Source: Nocardioides salarius (GTDB lineage: Bacteria; Actinomycetota; Actinomycetes; Propionibacteriales; Nocardioidaceae). From it: a DNA stretch of 64,000 nt. The translations under genes were made by a program, and so were the position numbers. Numbering within the stretch: position 1 is the stretch's first letter; each line of letters starts with the position of its first letter. The stretch covers positions 4,030,001 through 4,094,000 of the forward strand of contig NZ_JAFBBZ010000001.1 of NCBI RefSeq assembly GCF_016907435.1. The letters are read 5' to 3'. Under the pieces are notes generated by a model. It had not been told where the DNA came from. It worked only from the letters and a program-made list of their open reading frames with translations, and made no database searches. Shown piece after piece: positions 34,817 to 43,083 of the stretch.

Positions 34817-37666
34817 TCAGGCGTCGCCGCCCTCCTGCTTGACCCCGCTCACGGCGGTCGGGTCGTCGATGCGGTACTTCGAGAACGCCTTCTCCACCAG
34901 GCTCGGGTCGATCTCGCCGGCGTCGGCGAGCGCCTGCAGCGAGCGGACCACGACCGACTCGGCGTCGATGTGGAAGAAGCGCCGGGCCGCGGGGCGGGTG
35001 TCGGCGAAGCCGAACCCGTCGGCACCCAGCACGCAGTAGTCGCCCGGGACCCAGCGCGCGATCTGCATCGGCACCGCGGTCATGTAGTCGCTGACCGCGA
35101 CGAACGGGCCGTCGTGGCCGGACAGGGCGGTGGTGACGAAGGGGGTGCGGGGCTCGTCCGTGGGGTGGAGCAGGTTGTGCTCCTCCGACGCGACGGCGTC
35201 GCGGGCCAGCTCGTTCCACGACGTCACCGACCAGGTGTCGGCCTGCACGCCCCACTCCTCGGCGAGCAGCTGGCGCGCCTTCTCGACCCACGGGAAGCCC
35301 ACGCCCGAGGTCAGCAGCTGGACCCGGGGGCCCTCGCCGTCGGCCGTGGAGACCTTGTGCACGCCCTTGAGGATGCCCTCGACGTCGACGTCGTCGGGCT
35401 CCTTGGGCTGGTGCACCGGCTCGTTGTAGACCGTGATGTAGAAGATCACGTTCTCGCCGTCGGGGTGCTCCTCGCTGGTGCCGTACATCCGCTCGAGGCC
35501 CGAGCGCATGATGTGCCCGATCTCGTAGGCGAAGGCCGGGTCGTAGTGCACGACCGCCGGGTTGGTGGCGGCCAGCAGCGGGGAGTGGCCGTCGGCGTGC
35601 TGCAGGCCCTCGCCGGTCAGCGTGGTGCGACCGGCGGTCGCGCCGATGAGGAAGCCGCGGGCCAGCTGGTCGGCCATCGCCCAGATCGAGTCGCCGGTGC
35701 GCTGGAAGCCGAACATCGAGTAGAAGATGTAGAACGGGATCATGTGCTCGCCGTGCGTGGTGTACGCCGATCCCGCGGCGGTGGCCGAGGCCATCGCGCC
35801 GGCCTCGGAGATGCCCTCGTGGAGCATCTGGCCCTGCTGGGACTCCTTGTAGGAGAGCAGCAGCTTGCGGTCGACGGACTCGTAGAGCTGGCCCTGCGGG
35901 TTGTAGACCTTGGCCGAGGGGAACATCGCGTCCATGCCGAAGGTGCGGTACTCGTCGGGGGCGATCGGCACCAGGCGCTGGCCGATCTCGGGGTCCTTCA
36001 TCCAGTCGCGCAGCAGGCGCACGACGGCCATCGTGGTGGCGATCGAGTTCTTGCCCGAGCCCTGCTTGAGCTCGGAGTACACCTTGTCGCCGGGCAGCTT
36101 CAGCGCCTTGGCCCGGTTGACCCGGCGGGGGACGGCCCCACCGAGGGCCTTGCGGCGCTCCATCATGTACTCGATCTCGGGTGCGTCGGCGCCGGGGTGG
36201 AAGAACGGCGCGGCGCCGGTCTCGTCGTACGAGCGCTCGAGGTCGCGGTCGGAGATCGGCAGGTAGAGGCGGTCGCGGAACTTCTTGACGTCGTCCTGCG
36301 TCAGCTTCTTCATCTGGTGGGTGGCGTTCTTGCCCTCGAGGGCGTCGATCGTCCAGCCCTTGACGGTCTTGGCCAGGATCACCGTCGGCTGCCCGACGTG
36401 CTTCTTGGCGGCGTCGAAGGCGGCGTAGACCTTGCGGTAGTCGTGGCCGCCGCGCGGCAGCTTCTGGATCTGCCGGTCGTTCATGTGCTCGACCATCTTG
36501 CGCAGGCGCGGGTCGCCGCCGAAGAAGCTGTCGCGGATGTAGGCGCCGTCCTCGACGGAGTAGGTCTGGAAGGCGCCGTCGGGGGTGGTGTTCATCTGGT
36601 TGACCAGGACGCCGTCGACGTCGCGCGCCAGCAGGTCGTCCCACTCGCGGCCCCAGACCACCTTGATGACGTTCCAGCCGGCGCCGCGGAAGGTCGACTC
36701 GAGCTCCTGGATGATCTTGCCGTTGCCGCGCACCGGGCCGTCGAGCTGCTGCAGGTTGCAGTTGATGACCCAGGTCAGGTTGTCGAGCTCCTCGCGGGCC
36801 GCGACGCCGATGGCGCCCAGCGACTCGGGCTCGGCCATCTCGCCGTCGCCGAGGAAGGCCCACACGTGCTGCTGGTCGGTGTCCTTGATGCCGCGGTTGT
36901 GCAGGTAGCGGTTGAAGCGCGCCTGGTAGATGGAGTTGATGCCGGTCAGGCCCATCGAGACCGTGGGGAACTCCCAGAAGTCCGGCATCAGGCGCGGGTG
37001 CGGGTAGGAGGGCAGCCCGGCGCCGGTGCCGTGCTGGACCTCCTGGCGGAAGCGGTAGAGCTGCTGCTCCTCGAGACGGCCCTCGAGGAAGGCGCGGGCG
37101 TAGACGCCGGGGGAGCCGTGGCCCTGGATGTAGATCTGGTCGCCGCCGCCGGGGGCGTCCTTGCCCTGGAAGAAGTGGTTGAAGCCGACCTCGTAGAGGC
37201 TGGCGGAGGACTGGTAGGTGGCGATGTGACCGCCCACCTCGAGCCCCTTGCGGTTGGCGCTGGAGACCATCACCGCGGCGTTCCACCGGATGAAGGCGCG
37301 GATGCGGCGCTCGACGTCCTCGTCACCGGGGAACCACGGCTCGCGCTCGGGCGGGATGGTGTTGATGTAGTCGGTGCTGCGCAGCGCCGGGACCCCGACC
37401 TGGGTCTCGCGGGCGCGCTCGAGCAGGCGCAGCATCACGTAGCGGGCGCGGTCGCGGCCCCGCTCGGCGAGCATCGAGTCGAAGGACTCGATCCAGTCGC
37501 GCGTCTCGTCGGGGTCGATGTCTGGCAGCTGGGTGGGCAGGCCCTCGTGGATCACCGAGGTCTTCGCGCTGCCACGCGGGGTGGGCGTGCTCTCGACGCC
37601 CTGGGAGCCGGTGGGCTCGGTGGCGTCGGCGGCGGTGCCTGCTGCAGGAGATGAGTCGTCGGTCAC
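34817..37666 (-). CDS. aceE: Pyruvate dehydrogenase E1 component, homodimeric type
   Basis: The 949-residue enzyme decarboxylates pyruvate on thiamine diphosphate and passes acetyl groups to E2. It has the full AceE length and layout. The ThDP motif is GDGEMAEPESLG ending in INCNLQ (about 283-320). Other conserved parts are SYPHPRLMPDFWEFPTVSMG, QDDVKKFRDRL, FGMDAMFPSAKVYNP and LLSYKESQQGQMLHEGISEAG. E2 and E3 are not in this window, which is usual for actinobacteria, where AceE works with shared E2/E3. It starts at GTG 37666 and is divergent from the DUF3052 gene. Confidence 0.97.
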   Translation of the reverse strand: MTDDSSPAAGTAADATEPTGSQGVESTPTPRGSAKTSVIHEGLPTQLPDIDPDETRDWIESFDSMLAERGRDRARYVMLRLLERARETQVGVPALRSTDYINTIPPEREPWFPGDEDVERRIRAFIRWNAAVMVSSANRKGLEVGGHIATYQSSASLYEVGFNHFFQGKDAPGGGDQIYIQGHGSPGVYARAFLEGRLEEQQLYRFRQEVQHGTGAGLPSYPHPRLMPDFWEFPTVSMGLTGINSIYQARFNRYLHNRGIKDTDQQHVWAFLGDGEMAEPESLGAIGVAAREELDNLTWVINCNLQQLDGPVRGNGKIIQELESTFRGAGWNVIKVVWGREWDDLLARDVDGVLVNQMNTTPDGAFQTYSVEDGAYIRDSFFGGDPRLRKMVEHMNDRQIQKLPRGGHDYRKVYAAFDAAKKHVGQPTVILAKTVKGWTIDALEGKNATHQMKKLTQDDVKKFRDRLYLPISDRDLERSYDETGAAPFFHPGADAPEIEYMMERRKALGGAVPRRVNRAKALKLPGDKVYSELKQGSGKNSIATTMAVVRLLRDWMKDPEIGQRLVPIAPDEYRTFGMDAMFPSAKVYNPQGQLYESVDRKLLLSYKESQQGQMLHEGISEAGAMASATAAGSAYTTHGEHMIPFYIFYSMFGFQRTGDSIWAMADQLARGFLIGATAGRTTLTGEGLQHADGHSPLLAATNPAVVHYDPAFAYEIGHIMRSGLERMYGTSEEHPDGENVIFYITVYNEPVHQPKEPDDVDVEGILKGVHKVSTADGEGPRVQLLTSGVGFPWVEKARQLLAEEWGVQADTWSVTSWNELARDAVASEEHNLLHPTDEPRTPFVTTALSGHDGPFVAVSDYMTAVPMQIARWVPGDYCVLGADGFGFADTRPAARRFFHIDAESVVVRSLQALADAGEIDPSLVEKAFSKYRIDDPTAVSGVKQEGGDA

Positions 37667-37897
37667 TCGTCCATCGTGGCACGCAGGTCGACGAACCGAA
37701 ATCTACCGGCCGGTATGTCCTGTATCCGGTCGCAGGCGTCCTGAGAGGGGTCCCGAACGACCTCGAGGCGGGTACGCCAACGCCCGCGCGGGCGTCTCGC
37801 CACCCGCGCGGGAGGTTGCGTCGTCCGCCCAACTCCGCTGGACTGTCCGCACTACCCTGCGGCGCAGTGCCGCGGGTGTGACGACGTGGAGGTCTCA

Positions 37898-38338
37898 GTG
37901 AGCTCGACCGCGGGTGGCGGGTCCACCCAGACAGGCACCCCTTCAGGCCCGGCCGAGCGCCTCGGCCTCGGCAAGGGAATGGTGGTCCAGGAGCTCGGGT
38001 GGGACAACGACACCGACGACACCCTGCGGGTGGCCATCGAGGACGCCATCGACGCCGACATGGTCGACGGTGACTACGGCAACGTCGTCGACGCCGTCGT
38101 GCTCTGGTACCGCGACGACGACGGTGACCTGGTCGACTCGCTGGTCGACGCGCTGACCGACCTGGTCGGCGGCGGCGCCATCTGGCTGCTCACCCCGCGC
38201 ATCGGGCGCCCCGGGTCGGTCGACCCCGCCGACGTCGCCGAGGCCGCTCCCGTGGCCGGCCTCGCGCAGACCACCACCGCCACCGTCAGCAAGGACTGGG
38301 CCGCCACGCGCCTGGTCACCCCCAAGACCCCGGCCTGA
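37898..38338 (+). CDS. DUF3052 family protein
   Basis: The 146-residue protein starts at GTG 37898, preceded by GGAGGTCTCA, which decides the start. Conserved DUF3052 features: LGLGKGMVVQELGWDNDTDD near the start, the acidic IEDAIDADMVDGDYGNVVDA, WLLTPRIGRPGSVDPADVAE and the C-terminal ATVSKDWAATRLV. Its place beside aceE and near an AhpE-like peroxiredoxin is a conserved actinobacterial neighbourhood. Function is unknown. Confidence 0.88.
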   Translation: MSSTAGGGSTQTGTPSGPAERLGLGKGMVVQELGWDNDTDDTLRVAIEDAIDADMVDGDYGNVVDAVVLWYRDDDGDLVDSLVDALTDLVGGGAIWLLTPRIGRPGSVDPADVAEAAPVAGLAQTTTATVSKDWAATRLVTPKTPA

Positions 38339-38415
38339 CCCAGGCCCGGCCAGACCCGGCCACACCTGCCCCCTCCCGTCGCGGGCTGCGGGGCGGCCAC
38401 GGCAGATCGGACGTC

Positions 38416-40041
38416 ATGATCTCCACGCTGCTCACCAGCGCCGGAACGGTCGGCACCAGCCTCCGGGTGCTGACGCGCGCCGGGGTGCTGCGCCCCTACT
38501 CCCCGGTGGTCCTGGCGAGGCTGGCCAAGGTGCTCAAGGACTGGGGCACCGGTCCCGCCGGCGGCTTCGCCTCCCTGGCCGTGCGGGCCCCGGGCGAGGT
38601 CGGTGTCGTCGACGAGCTCGGCGAGCTCACCTGGGCCCAGCTGCACGCCCGCTCGAACGCGCTGGCCCGGGCCCTGCGCGAGCGCGGCATCGGCGAGGGC
38701 GACGCCGTCGCGGTGATGTGCCGCAACCACCGCTTCTTCCTCGACGTGACCTGCGCCGCGGCCAAGCTCGGCGCCGACGCCCTCTACCTCAACACCGCCT
38801 TCGCCGGCCCCCAGCTGGTCGAGGTGCTGGGCCGGGACCGCCCCGCCGTGGTGGTGCACGACCAGGAGTTCCACGACCTGCTGGCCGAGGCCGAGGTGCC
38901 GCTGCGCGTCGTGGCCTGGGTCGACGACGAGCGCGAGCTGCCCGAGGGTGCCGACACCGTCGAACGGCTCGTCGCGGTCCACGACGACGGTGACCTCGAG
39001 CCGCCGGCCCGCCACGGACGCACGGTGATCCTCACCTCCGGCACCACCGGCACCCCCAAGGGGGCGCCGCGCAGCGAGGCCGGCGTCGACGCCGCCGTGG
39101 CGCTGCTCTCGGCGATGCCGCTGCGCCACGGCTGGCGCTGCCACGTGGCCGCGCCGCTCTTCCACACGTGGGGCTTCGCCCACATGGCCCTGGCCATGCT
39201 CCTGGGCACCACGCTCGTGCTGCGGCGCCGCTTCGAGCCGGAGGAGGCGCTGCGCACGATCGCCGAGGAGCGCTGCGAGAGCGTGGCGGTGATCCCGGTG
39301 ATGCTGCAGCGCATCCTCGCGCTGCCTGCGGAGGTCCTCGACGCCCACGACCTGTCCCGGGTCGAGGTGGTCGCGTCGTCGGGCTCGGCGCTGCCCGGCG
39401 ACCTGGCGCTGACCTGGATGGACCGCTTCGGCGACAACCTCTACTCCACCTACGGCTCCACCGAGGTCGCCTACGCCGCCGTCGCCGGGCCCGCCGACCT
39501 GCGCGAGGCGCCCTCGACGGCCGGCCGGGCGCCGTACGCCACGGTGCTCAAGGTGCTCGACGAGACCGGCGAGGAGGTGGCCACCGGGCAGGCCGGACGG
39601 ATCTTCGTCGGCAACACGCTGCTCTTCGAGGGCTACACCGGTGGCGGCTCGAAGGAGGTCGTCGACGGGCTGATGGCCACCGGCGACGTCGGCCGCATCG
39701 GCGACGACGGACGGCTCTACGTCGAGGGACGCGACGACGACATGATCGTCTCGGGCGGCGAGAACGTCTTCCCCAAGGAGGTCGAGGACTGCATCGCCCG
39801 CCACGACCACGTCGCCGAGGTGGCGGCGGTCGGTGTCGACGACGACGACTTCGGCCAGCGGCTGCGTGCCTTCGTGGTGCTCCGCGACGGCGCCGGGCTC
39901 GACCAGGAGGCCGTGCAGGGCTGGGTCAAGCAGCACCTGGCGCGCTACAAGGTGCCCCGCGAGGTGGTCTTCCTCGACGAGCTGCCGCGCAACGCCACCG
40001 GCAAGGTGCTCAAGCGAGAGCTGCGGGGCGAGGACGCGTGA
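38416..40041 (+). CDS. Long-chain-type acyl-CoA synthetase (AMP-forming)
   Basis: The 541-residue ANL-superfamily enzyme has the P-loop-like VILTSGTTGTPKGAPR (about 203-218), motif YSTYGSTEVAYA, MATGDVGRIGDDGRLYVEGRDDD and the C-terminal RNATGKVLKREL with its catalytic Lys. A long N-terminal segment (about 50 residues) precedes the domain, as in mycobacterial FadD12-like proteins. It would activate a fatty or other carboxylic acid to its CoA thioester. Its stop overlaps the next start (GTGA). Confidence 0.92.
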   Translation: MISTLLTSAGTVGTSLRVLTRAGVLRPYSPVVLARLAKVLKDWGTGPAGGFASLAVRAPGEVGVVDELGELTWAQLHARSNALARALRERGIGEGDAVAVMCRNHRFFLDVTCAAAKLGADALYLNTAFAGPQLVEVLGRDRPAVVVHDQEFHDLLAEAEVPLRVVAWVDDERELPEGADTVERLVAVHDDGDLEPPARHGRTVILTSGTTGTPKGAPRSEAGVDAAVALLSAMPLRHGWRCHVAAPLFHTWGFAHMALAMLLGTTLVLRRRFEPEEALRTIAEERCESVAVIPVMLQRILALPAEVLDAHDLSRVEVVASSGSALPGDLALTWMDRFGDNLYSTYGSTEVAYAAVAGPADLREAPSTAGRAPYATVLKVLDETGEEVATGQAGRIFVGNTLLFEGYTGGGSKEVVDGLMATGDVGRIGDDGRLYVEGRDDDMIVSGGENVFPKEVEDCIARHDHVAEVAAVGVDDDDFGQRLRAFVVLRDGAGLDQEAVQGWVKQHLARYKVPREVVFLDELPRNATGKVLKRELRGEDA

Positions 40042-40523
40042 GCCAGCACCACACCGAGGAGCGCGGCCTGACCCTGGGCGGCCCGGCGCCCGACTTCACG
40101 CTGCGCGACCAGTTCGGCCAGGACGTCACCCTGTCGTCGTACCGCGGGGTGAAGGCGGTGGCGATCCTCTTCTACCCCTACGCCTTCTCCGGGGTGTGCA
40201 CCAGCGAGATGGCGGGGGTCCGCGACCGGCTGGCGGAGTTCATGACCTTCGACACCGAGGTCCTCGCCATCTCCTGCGACCCGATGTTCGCGCTGCGCGC
40301 CTTCGCCGACGCCGACGGGCTGAACTTCCCGCTGCTCTCCGACTTCTGGCCGCACGGGCAGGTCTCGCGGGCCTACGACGTCTTCGACGAGGCAGTCGGG
40401 GCGCCACGCCGCTCGTCGTACGTGGTGGACAAGCAGGGCCTGGTGCGCTGGGCGGTGCACAACGCGAACCCGGACGGCCGCGACCTCGATGAGCACCTGC
40501 GCCAGCTCACGGCCCTGGCCTGA
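40038..40523 (+). CDS. AhpE-like peroxiredoxin
   Basis: The 161-residue thioredoxin-fold peroxidase carries the peroxidatic Cys in FYPYAFSGVCTSEMAG, and PLLSDFWPHGQVSRAYDVFDE closely resembles mycobacterial AhpE. A second Cys (AISCDPMF) is present, unlike strictly 1-Cys AhpE, so a resolving role is possible. It starts at GTG 40038 inside the end of the acyl-CoA synthetase gene (4-base overlap), implying coupled expression. It reduces hydroperoxides. Confidence 0.92.
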   Translation: MSQHHTEERGLTLGGPAPDFTLRDQFGQDVTLSSYRGVKAVAILFYPYAFSGVCTSEMAGVRDRLAEFMTFDTEVLAISCDPMFALRAFADADGLNFPLLSDFWPHGQVSRAYDVFDEAVGAPRRSSYVVDKQGLVRWAVHNANPDGRDLDEHLRQLTALA

Positions 40524-40633
40524 GCCGGTCCGGGGCCGGCCCACGGGCCCGGTCTGGACCATCCTGGGCAAAATCCACGCGGAATCCTCGAGAGTCGTCA
40601 CGCTCGTCGGGAGCGGCACGTAACCTAGGTGGT

Positions 40634-40671
40634 GTCGAACCGCTGGTGACCCGAGACGCCAGCGGTTCGAC
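40634..40671 (+). terminator. Terminator after the peroxiredoxin gene
   Basis: A 13-bp perfect stem (GTCGAACCGCTGG / CCAGCGGTTCGAC) with a 12-base loop, followed by TCATTTCC. It lies between the peroxiredoxin gene and tRNA-Val. Confidence 0.8.
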
Positions 40672-40740
40672 TCATTTCCGACCCGCGTGCGTGAGCGTCT
40701 AGTCTGTGGCCCGCCCGCGGTGCGCTCCGTGCGGGCTCCG

Positions 40741-40815
40741 GGGCGTATAGCTCAGCGGTAGAGCACCTCGCTTACAACGAGGTGGTCGGGGGTTCGATCC
40801 CCTCTGCGCCCACCA
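40741..40815 (+). tRNA. tRNA-Val (TAC)
   Basis: The cloverleaf is complete: acceptor GGGCGTA/TGCGCCC, D-arm GCTCAGCGGTAGAGC, anticodon arm CCTCGCTTACAACGAGG with anticodon TAC, T-arm GGGGGTTCGATCCCCTC, discriminator A and encoded CCA. Confidence 0.95.
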
Positions 40816-40930
40816 CCGCGACAGCCGGCGAAAGTATTTGTCGCGAGGTCCCATCCGGGAGGGTGGTCGCGCCGAAGCACCTGTGACCCGCCTCACCAGG
40901 GGCGGTCGCAGACCCGTGGAGGCAACTCGG

Positions 40931-41185
40931 ATGAGCGAGACCAGCAGACGGAACGTGATCGCGGTGGCAGGTGCCGGCGCCGCGGTCGGAGCAGCAGCAC
41001 TCATCGGTGGGGGAGCGGCCTCGGCGGCCTCCCGCCCGAACCGGATCAGCGCCCAGGAGCCGCTCGTCGCCTACGTCGAGGACCACCGCTCCGACCGGGT
41101 GACGCTGATGATCGGCGAGGACGAGGTGGTCGTGCGCGACCGCGACCTCGTGACCCGCCTGCTCGCCGCGATGGGAGGCAAGTGA
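40931..41185 (+). CDS. Small Tat-signal protein upstream of DUF4331 gene
   Basis: The 84-residue protein has a twin-Arg type N-terminus (SETSRRNVIAVAGAGAAVG, hydrophobic core rich in Ala/Gly, ASAAS cleavage site near residue 34). A mature part of only about 50 residues follows, containing VAYVEDHRSDRVTLMIGEDE and VVVRDRDLVTRLLAAM. GGAGG precedes the ATG. The DUF4331 gene begins one base after its stop, so the two are surely co-expressed. The family is not recognised; a secreted partner of the DUF4331 protein is inferred. Confidence 0.75.
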   Translation: MSETSRRNVIAVAGAGAAVGAAALIGGGAASAASRPNRISAQEPLVAYVEDHRSDRVTLMIGEDEVVVRDRDLVTRLLAAMGGK

Positions 41186-41186
41186 G

Positions 41187-42566
41187 ATGTCGTCCCACCG
41201 CGAAGCACCGGAGATCTCCAAGGACCCCGTGGCCGACAGCACGGACGTCTACGCGTTCCGCAGCCCCGCCAACCCCGGCAACGTCGTCCTGATCGCCAAC
41301 TTCATCCCGCTGCAGAAGCCCGACTCGGGCCCGAACTTCTTCGAGTTCGGCGACGACGTGCTCTACGAGATCCACGTCTCCAACAAGGGCACGGCCCAGG
41401 CCGACGTCAGCTACCAGTTCAAGTTCAAGACCACGGTGCGCAACGACCGGACCTTCCTCTACAACACCGGTCCGATCAACGACATCGACGACGAGACCTG
41501 GAACCGGCCGCAGAGCTACTCGGTCAAGAGGGTCAAGGGCAACGACACCACGACGCTGGGCAGCAACCTGCCCTGCCCGCCGGTCAACGTCGGCAAGCGC
41601 TCCACCCCCGACTACGCGGCCCTCGCCGACCAGGCGGTGCACCAGCTGCCGCGCGGGCGCAAGGTCTTCGCGGGGCAGCGGGCCGACGCGTTCTGGGTCG
41701 ACCTGGGCTCCATCTTCGACCTGGGCGCGCTGCGCCCCTTCAACGAGGCGCACCTGATCCCGATGGGCGCGATGGACGGCATCAACTCGGTGCAGTCCTA
41801 CAACGTGCACACCATCGCCATCGAGGTGCCGATCGACGAGCTCACCCGGGACGGCTCCACGCCCTCCGACCCGATGTCGGCCACCTCGACCATCGGCGTG
41901 TGGGCCACCGCCAGCCGCCGCACCTCGAGGGTCTTCAACAAGAAGACCGGCACCTACCGCGACTTCGGCAAGTGGCGCCAGGTCTCGCGCCTGGGCAACC
42001 CGCTCTTCAACGAGGTCGTGGTGCCGATGGCCGAGAAGGACCTCTGGAACAGCCGCGAGCCCTCGGGCGACAGCAAGTACCAGAAGTTCGTCTACAAGCC
42101 CGAGCTCGGCGGGCTGCTGCCGGTGCTCTACCCGGGGGTCTTCCCGAACCTGGAGGCCTACGACAAGCGCCGCGCCGACCTGCACGCGATCCTGCTCACG
42201 GGCATCCCCGAGGGGGTCGTGCCGGGCTTCCAGAACTACACCGGCCCGGTGCCCTCCGACATGCTGCGCCTCAACGTGGCCATCCCGCCGAGCAACGACC
42301 CGAACCCGCTGGGCCTGGTGGGCGGCGACCCGGCCGGCTTCCCCAACGGACGCCGGCTCGAGGACAACGTGACCACGATCGAGCTGCGGGCCATCGCCGG
42401 GCTGACCATCCCGCTGGTGGACCCGTCCTACACGCCCGACGACGCCGCCGCCGCGGTGGAGGACGGCTCGGAGTACACCAACTCGCCGCTGCTGGGCGAG
42501 TTCCCCTACCTCGGTCTGCCCGGTGGCGGATACCAGACCGAGCCCGGCACGACGCAGGCGTCGTGA
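41187..42566 (+). CDS. DUF4331 family protein
   Basis: The 459-residue protein has the DUF4331 opening SSHREAPEISKDPVADSTDVYAF and conserved NVVLIANFIPLQ, YEIHVSN, FAGQRADAFWVDLGSIFDL and VHTIAIEVPIDEL; the C-terminus ends in DNVTTIELRA and EFPYLGLP. These proteins are usually exported and of unknown function. This copy has no signal peptide of its own, whereas the small protein immediately upstream has one, so co-export is possible. The stop overlaps the next GTG (GTGA). Confidence 0.88.
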   Translation: MSSHREAPEISKDPVADSTDVYAFRSPANPGNVVLIANFIPLQKPDSGPNFFEFGDDVLYEIHVSNKGTAQADVSYQFKFKTTVRNDRTFLYNTGPINDIDDETWNRPQSYSVKRVKGNDTTTLGSNLPCPPVNVGKRSTPDYAALADQAVHQLPRGRKVFAGQRADAFWVDLGSIFDLGALRPFNEAHLIPMGAMDGINSVQSYNVHTIAIEVPIDELTRDGSTPSDPMSATSTIGVWATASRRTSRVFNKKTGTYRDFGKWRQVSRLGNPLFNEVVVPMAEKDLWNSREPSGDSKYQKFVYKPELGGLLPVLYPGVFPNLEAYDKRRADLHAILLTGIPEGVVPGFQNYTGPVPSDMLRLNVAIPPSNDPNPLGLVGGDPAGFPNGRRLEDNVTTIELRAIAGLTIPLVDPSYTPDDAAAAVEDGSEYTNSPLLGEFPYLGLPGGGYQTEPGTTQAS

Positions 42567-43006
42567 CCGGGGTCGCGACCGTCCCGGGGAGCGGCACCGC
42601 GGGTCCTGACGAGACGAGCCTGCCGAGTGATCTGCAGGCGAACCTCGACGAGAACCCGTGGGCCGGCGAGGGCTCGGTGCTGCTCGACATCGGGGGCGAC
42701 GTGGGGGCCCTCGTCGTCGACATGCCCGCGGCACTGGTCGGCCACGAGGTCGAGATCGACCCCGTGGACGGTCGCGACCGCCACGAGCACCCGCACGAGC
42801 ACTCGCACGACCACGGGCACGACCACGGGCACCGGCGGCACGTCGCGGTGGTGCCGCGCCGTACCCCCGCGGGCATCGCGCCCTCGGTGGTCTTCCCCGA
42901 CCTGCACGAGGGCGGCTACCTGCTCTACGCGCCCGGCACCGACGACGTCGTCCTCGACGTCGTGGTGCGGGGCGGAGAGGTCACCTGGGCCACCTGGCCG
43001 TCCTGA
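42563..43006 (+). CDS. His-rich protein downstream of DUF4331
   Basis: The 147-residue protein starts at GTG 42563 with a 4-base overlap onto the DUF4331 gene. It has an acidic first half (LLDIGGDVGALVVDMPAALVGHEVEIDPVD) and a His-rich stretch at about 73-93 (HEHPHEHSHDHGHDHGHRRH). The C-terminal beta-rich part contains VVFPDLHEGGYLLYAP and VDVVVRGGEVTWATWP. It has no signal peptide. The His tract suggests binding of Ni, Zn or Cu. The family is not recognised; a phospholipase/metal-carrier type role cannot be assigned from sequence. Confidence 0.75.
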   Translation: MTGVATVPGSGTAGPDETSLPSDLQANLDENPWAGEGSVLLDIGGDVGALVVDMPAALVGHEVEIDPVDGRDRHEHPHEHSHDHGHDHGHRRHVAVVPRRTPAGIAPSVVFPDLHEGGYLLYAPGTDDVVLDVVVRGGEVTWATWPS

Positions 43007-43083
43007 GCCCCCCTCCCGCGCAGCGCCGTACGTCTGTACGGTGCTGCGCGTGCGGGTCGTGCAGCCCGCGGCGAGGAGGACGC

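Noticed and set aside
33653..37654. Long plus-strand frame opposite aceE
   Set aside because: Antisense to a 949-residue conserved enzyme; composition is typical of high-GC shadow frames.
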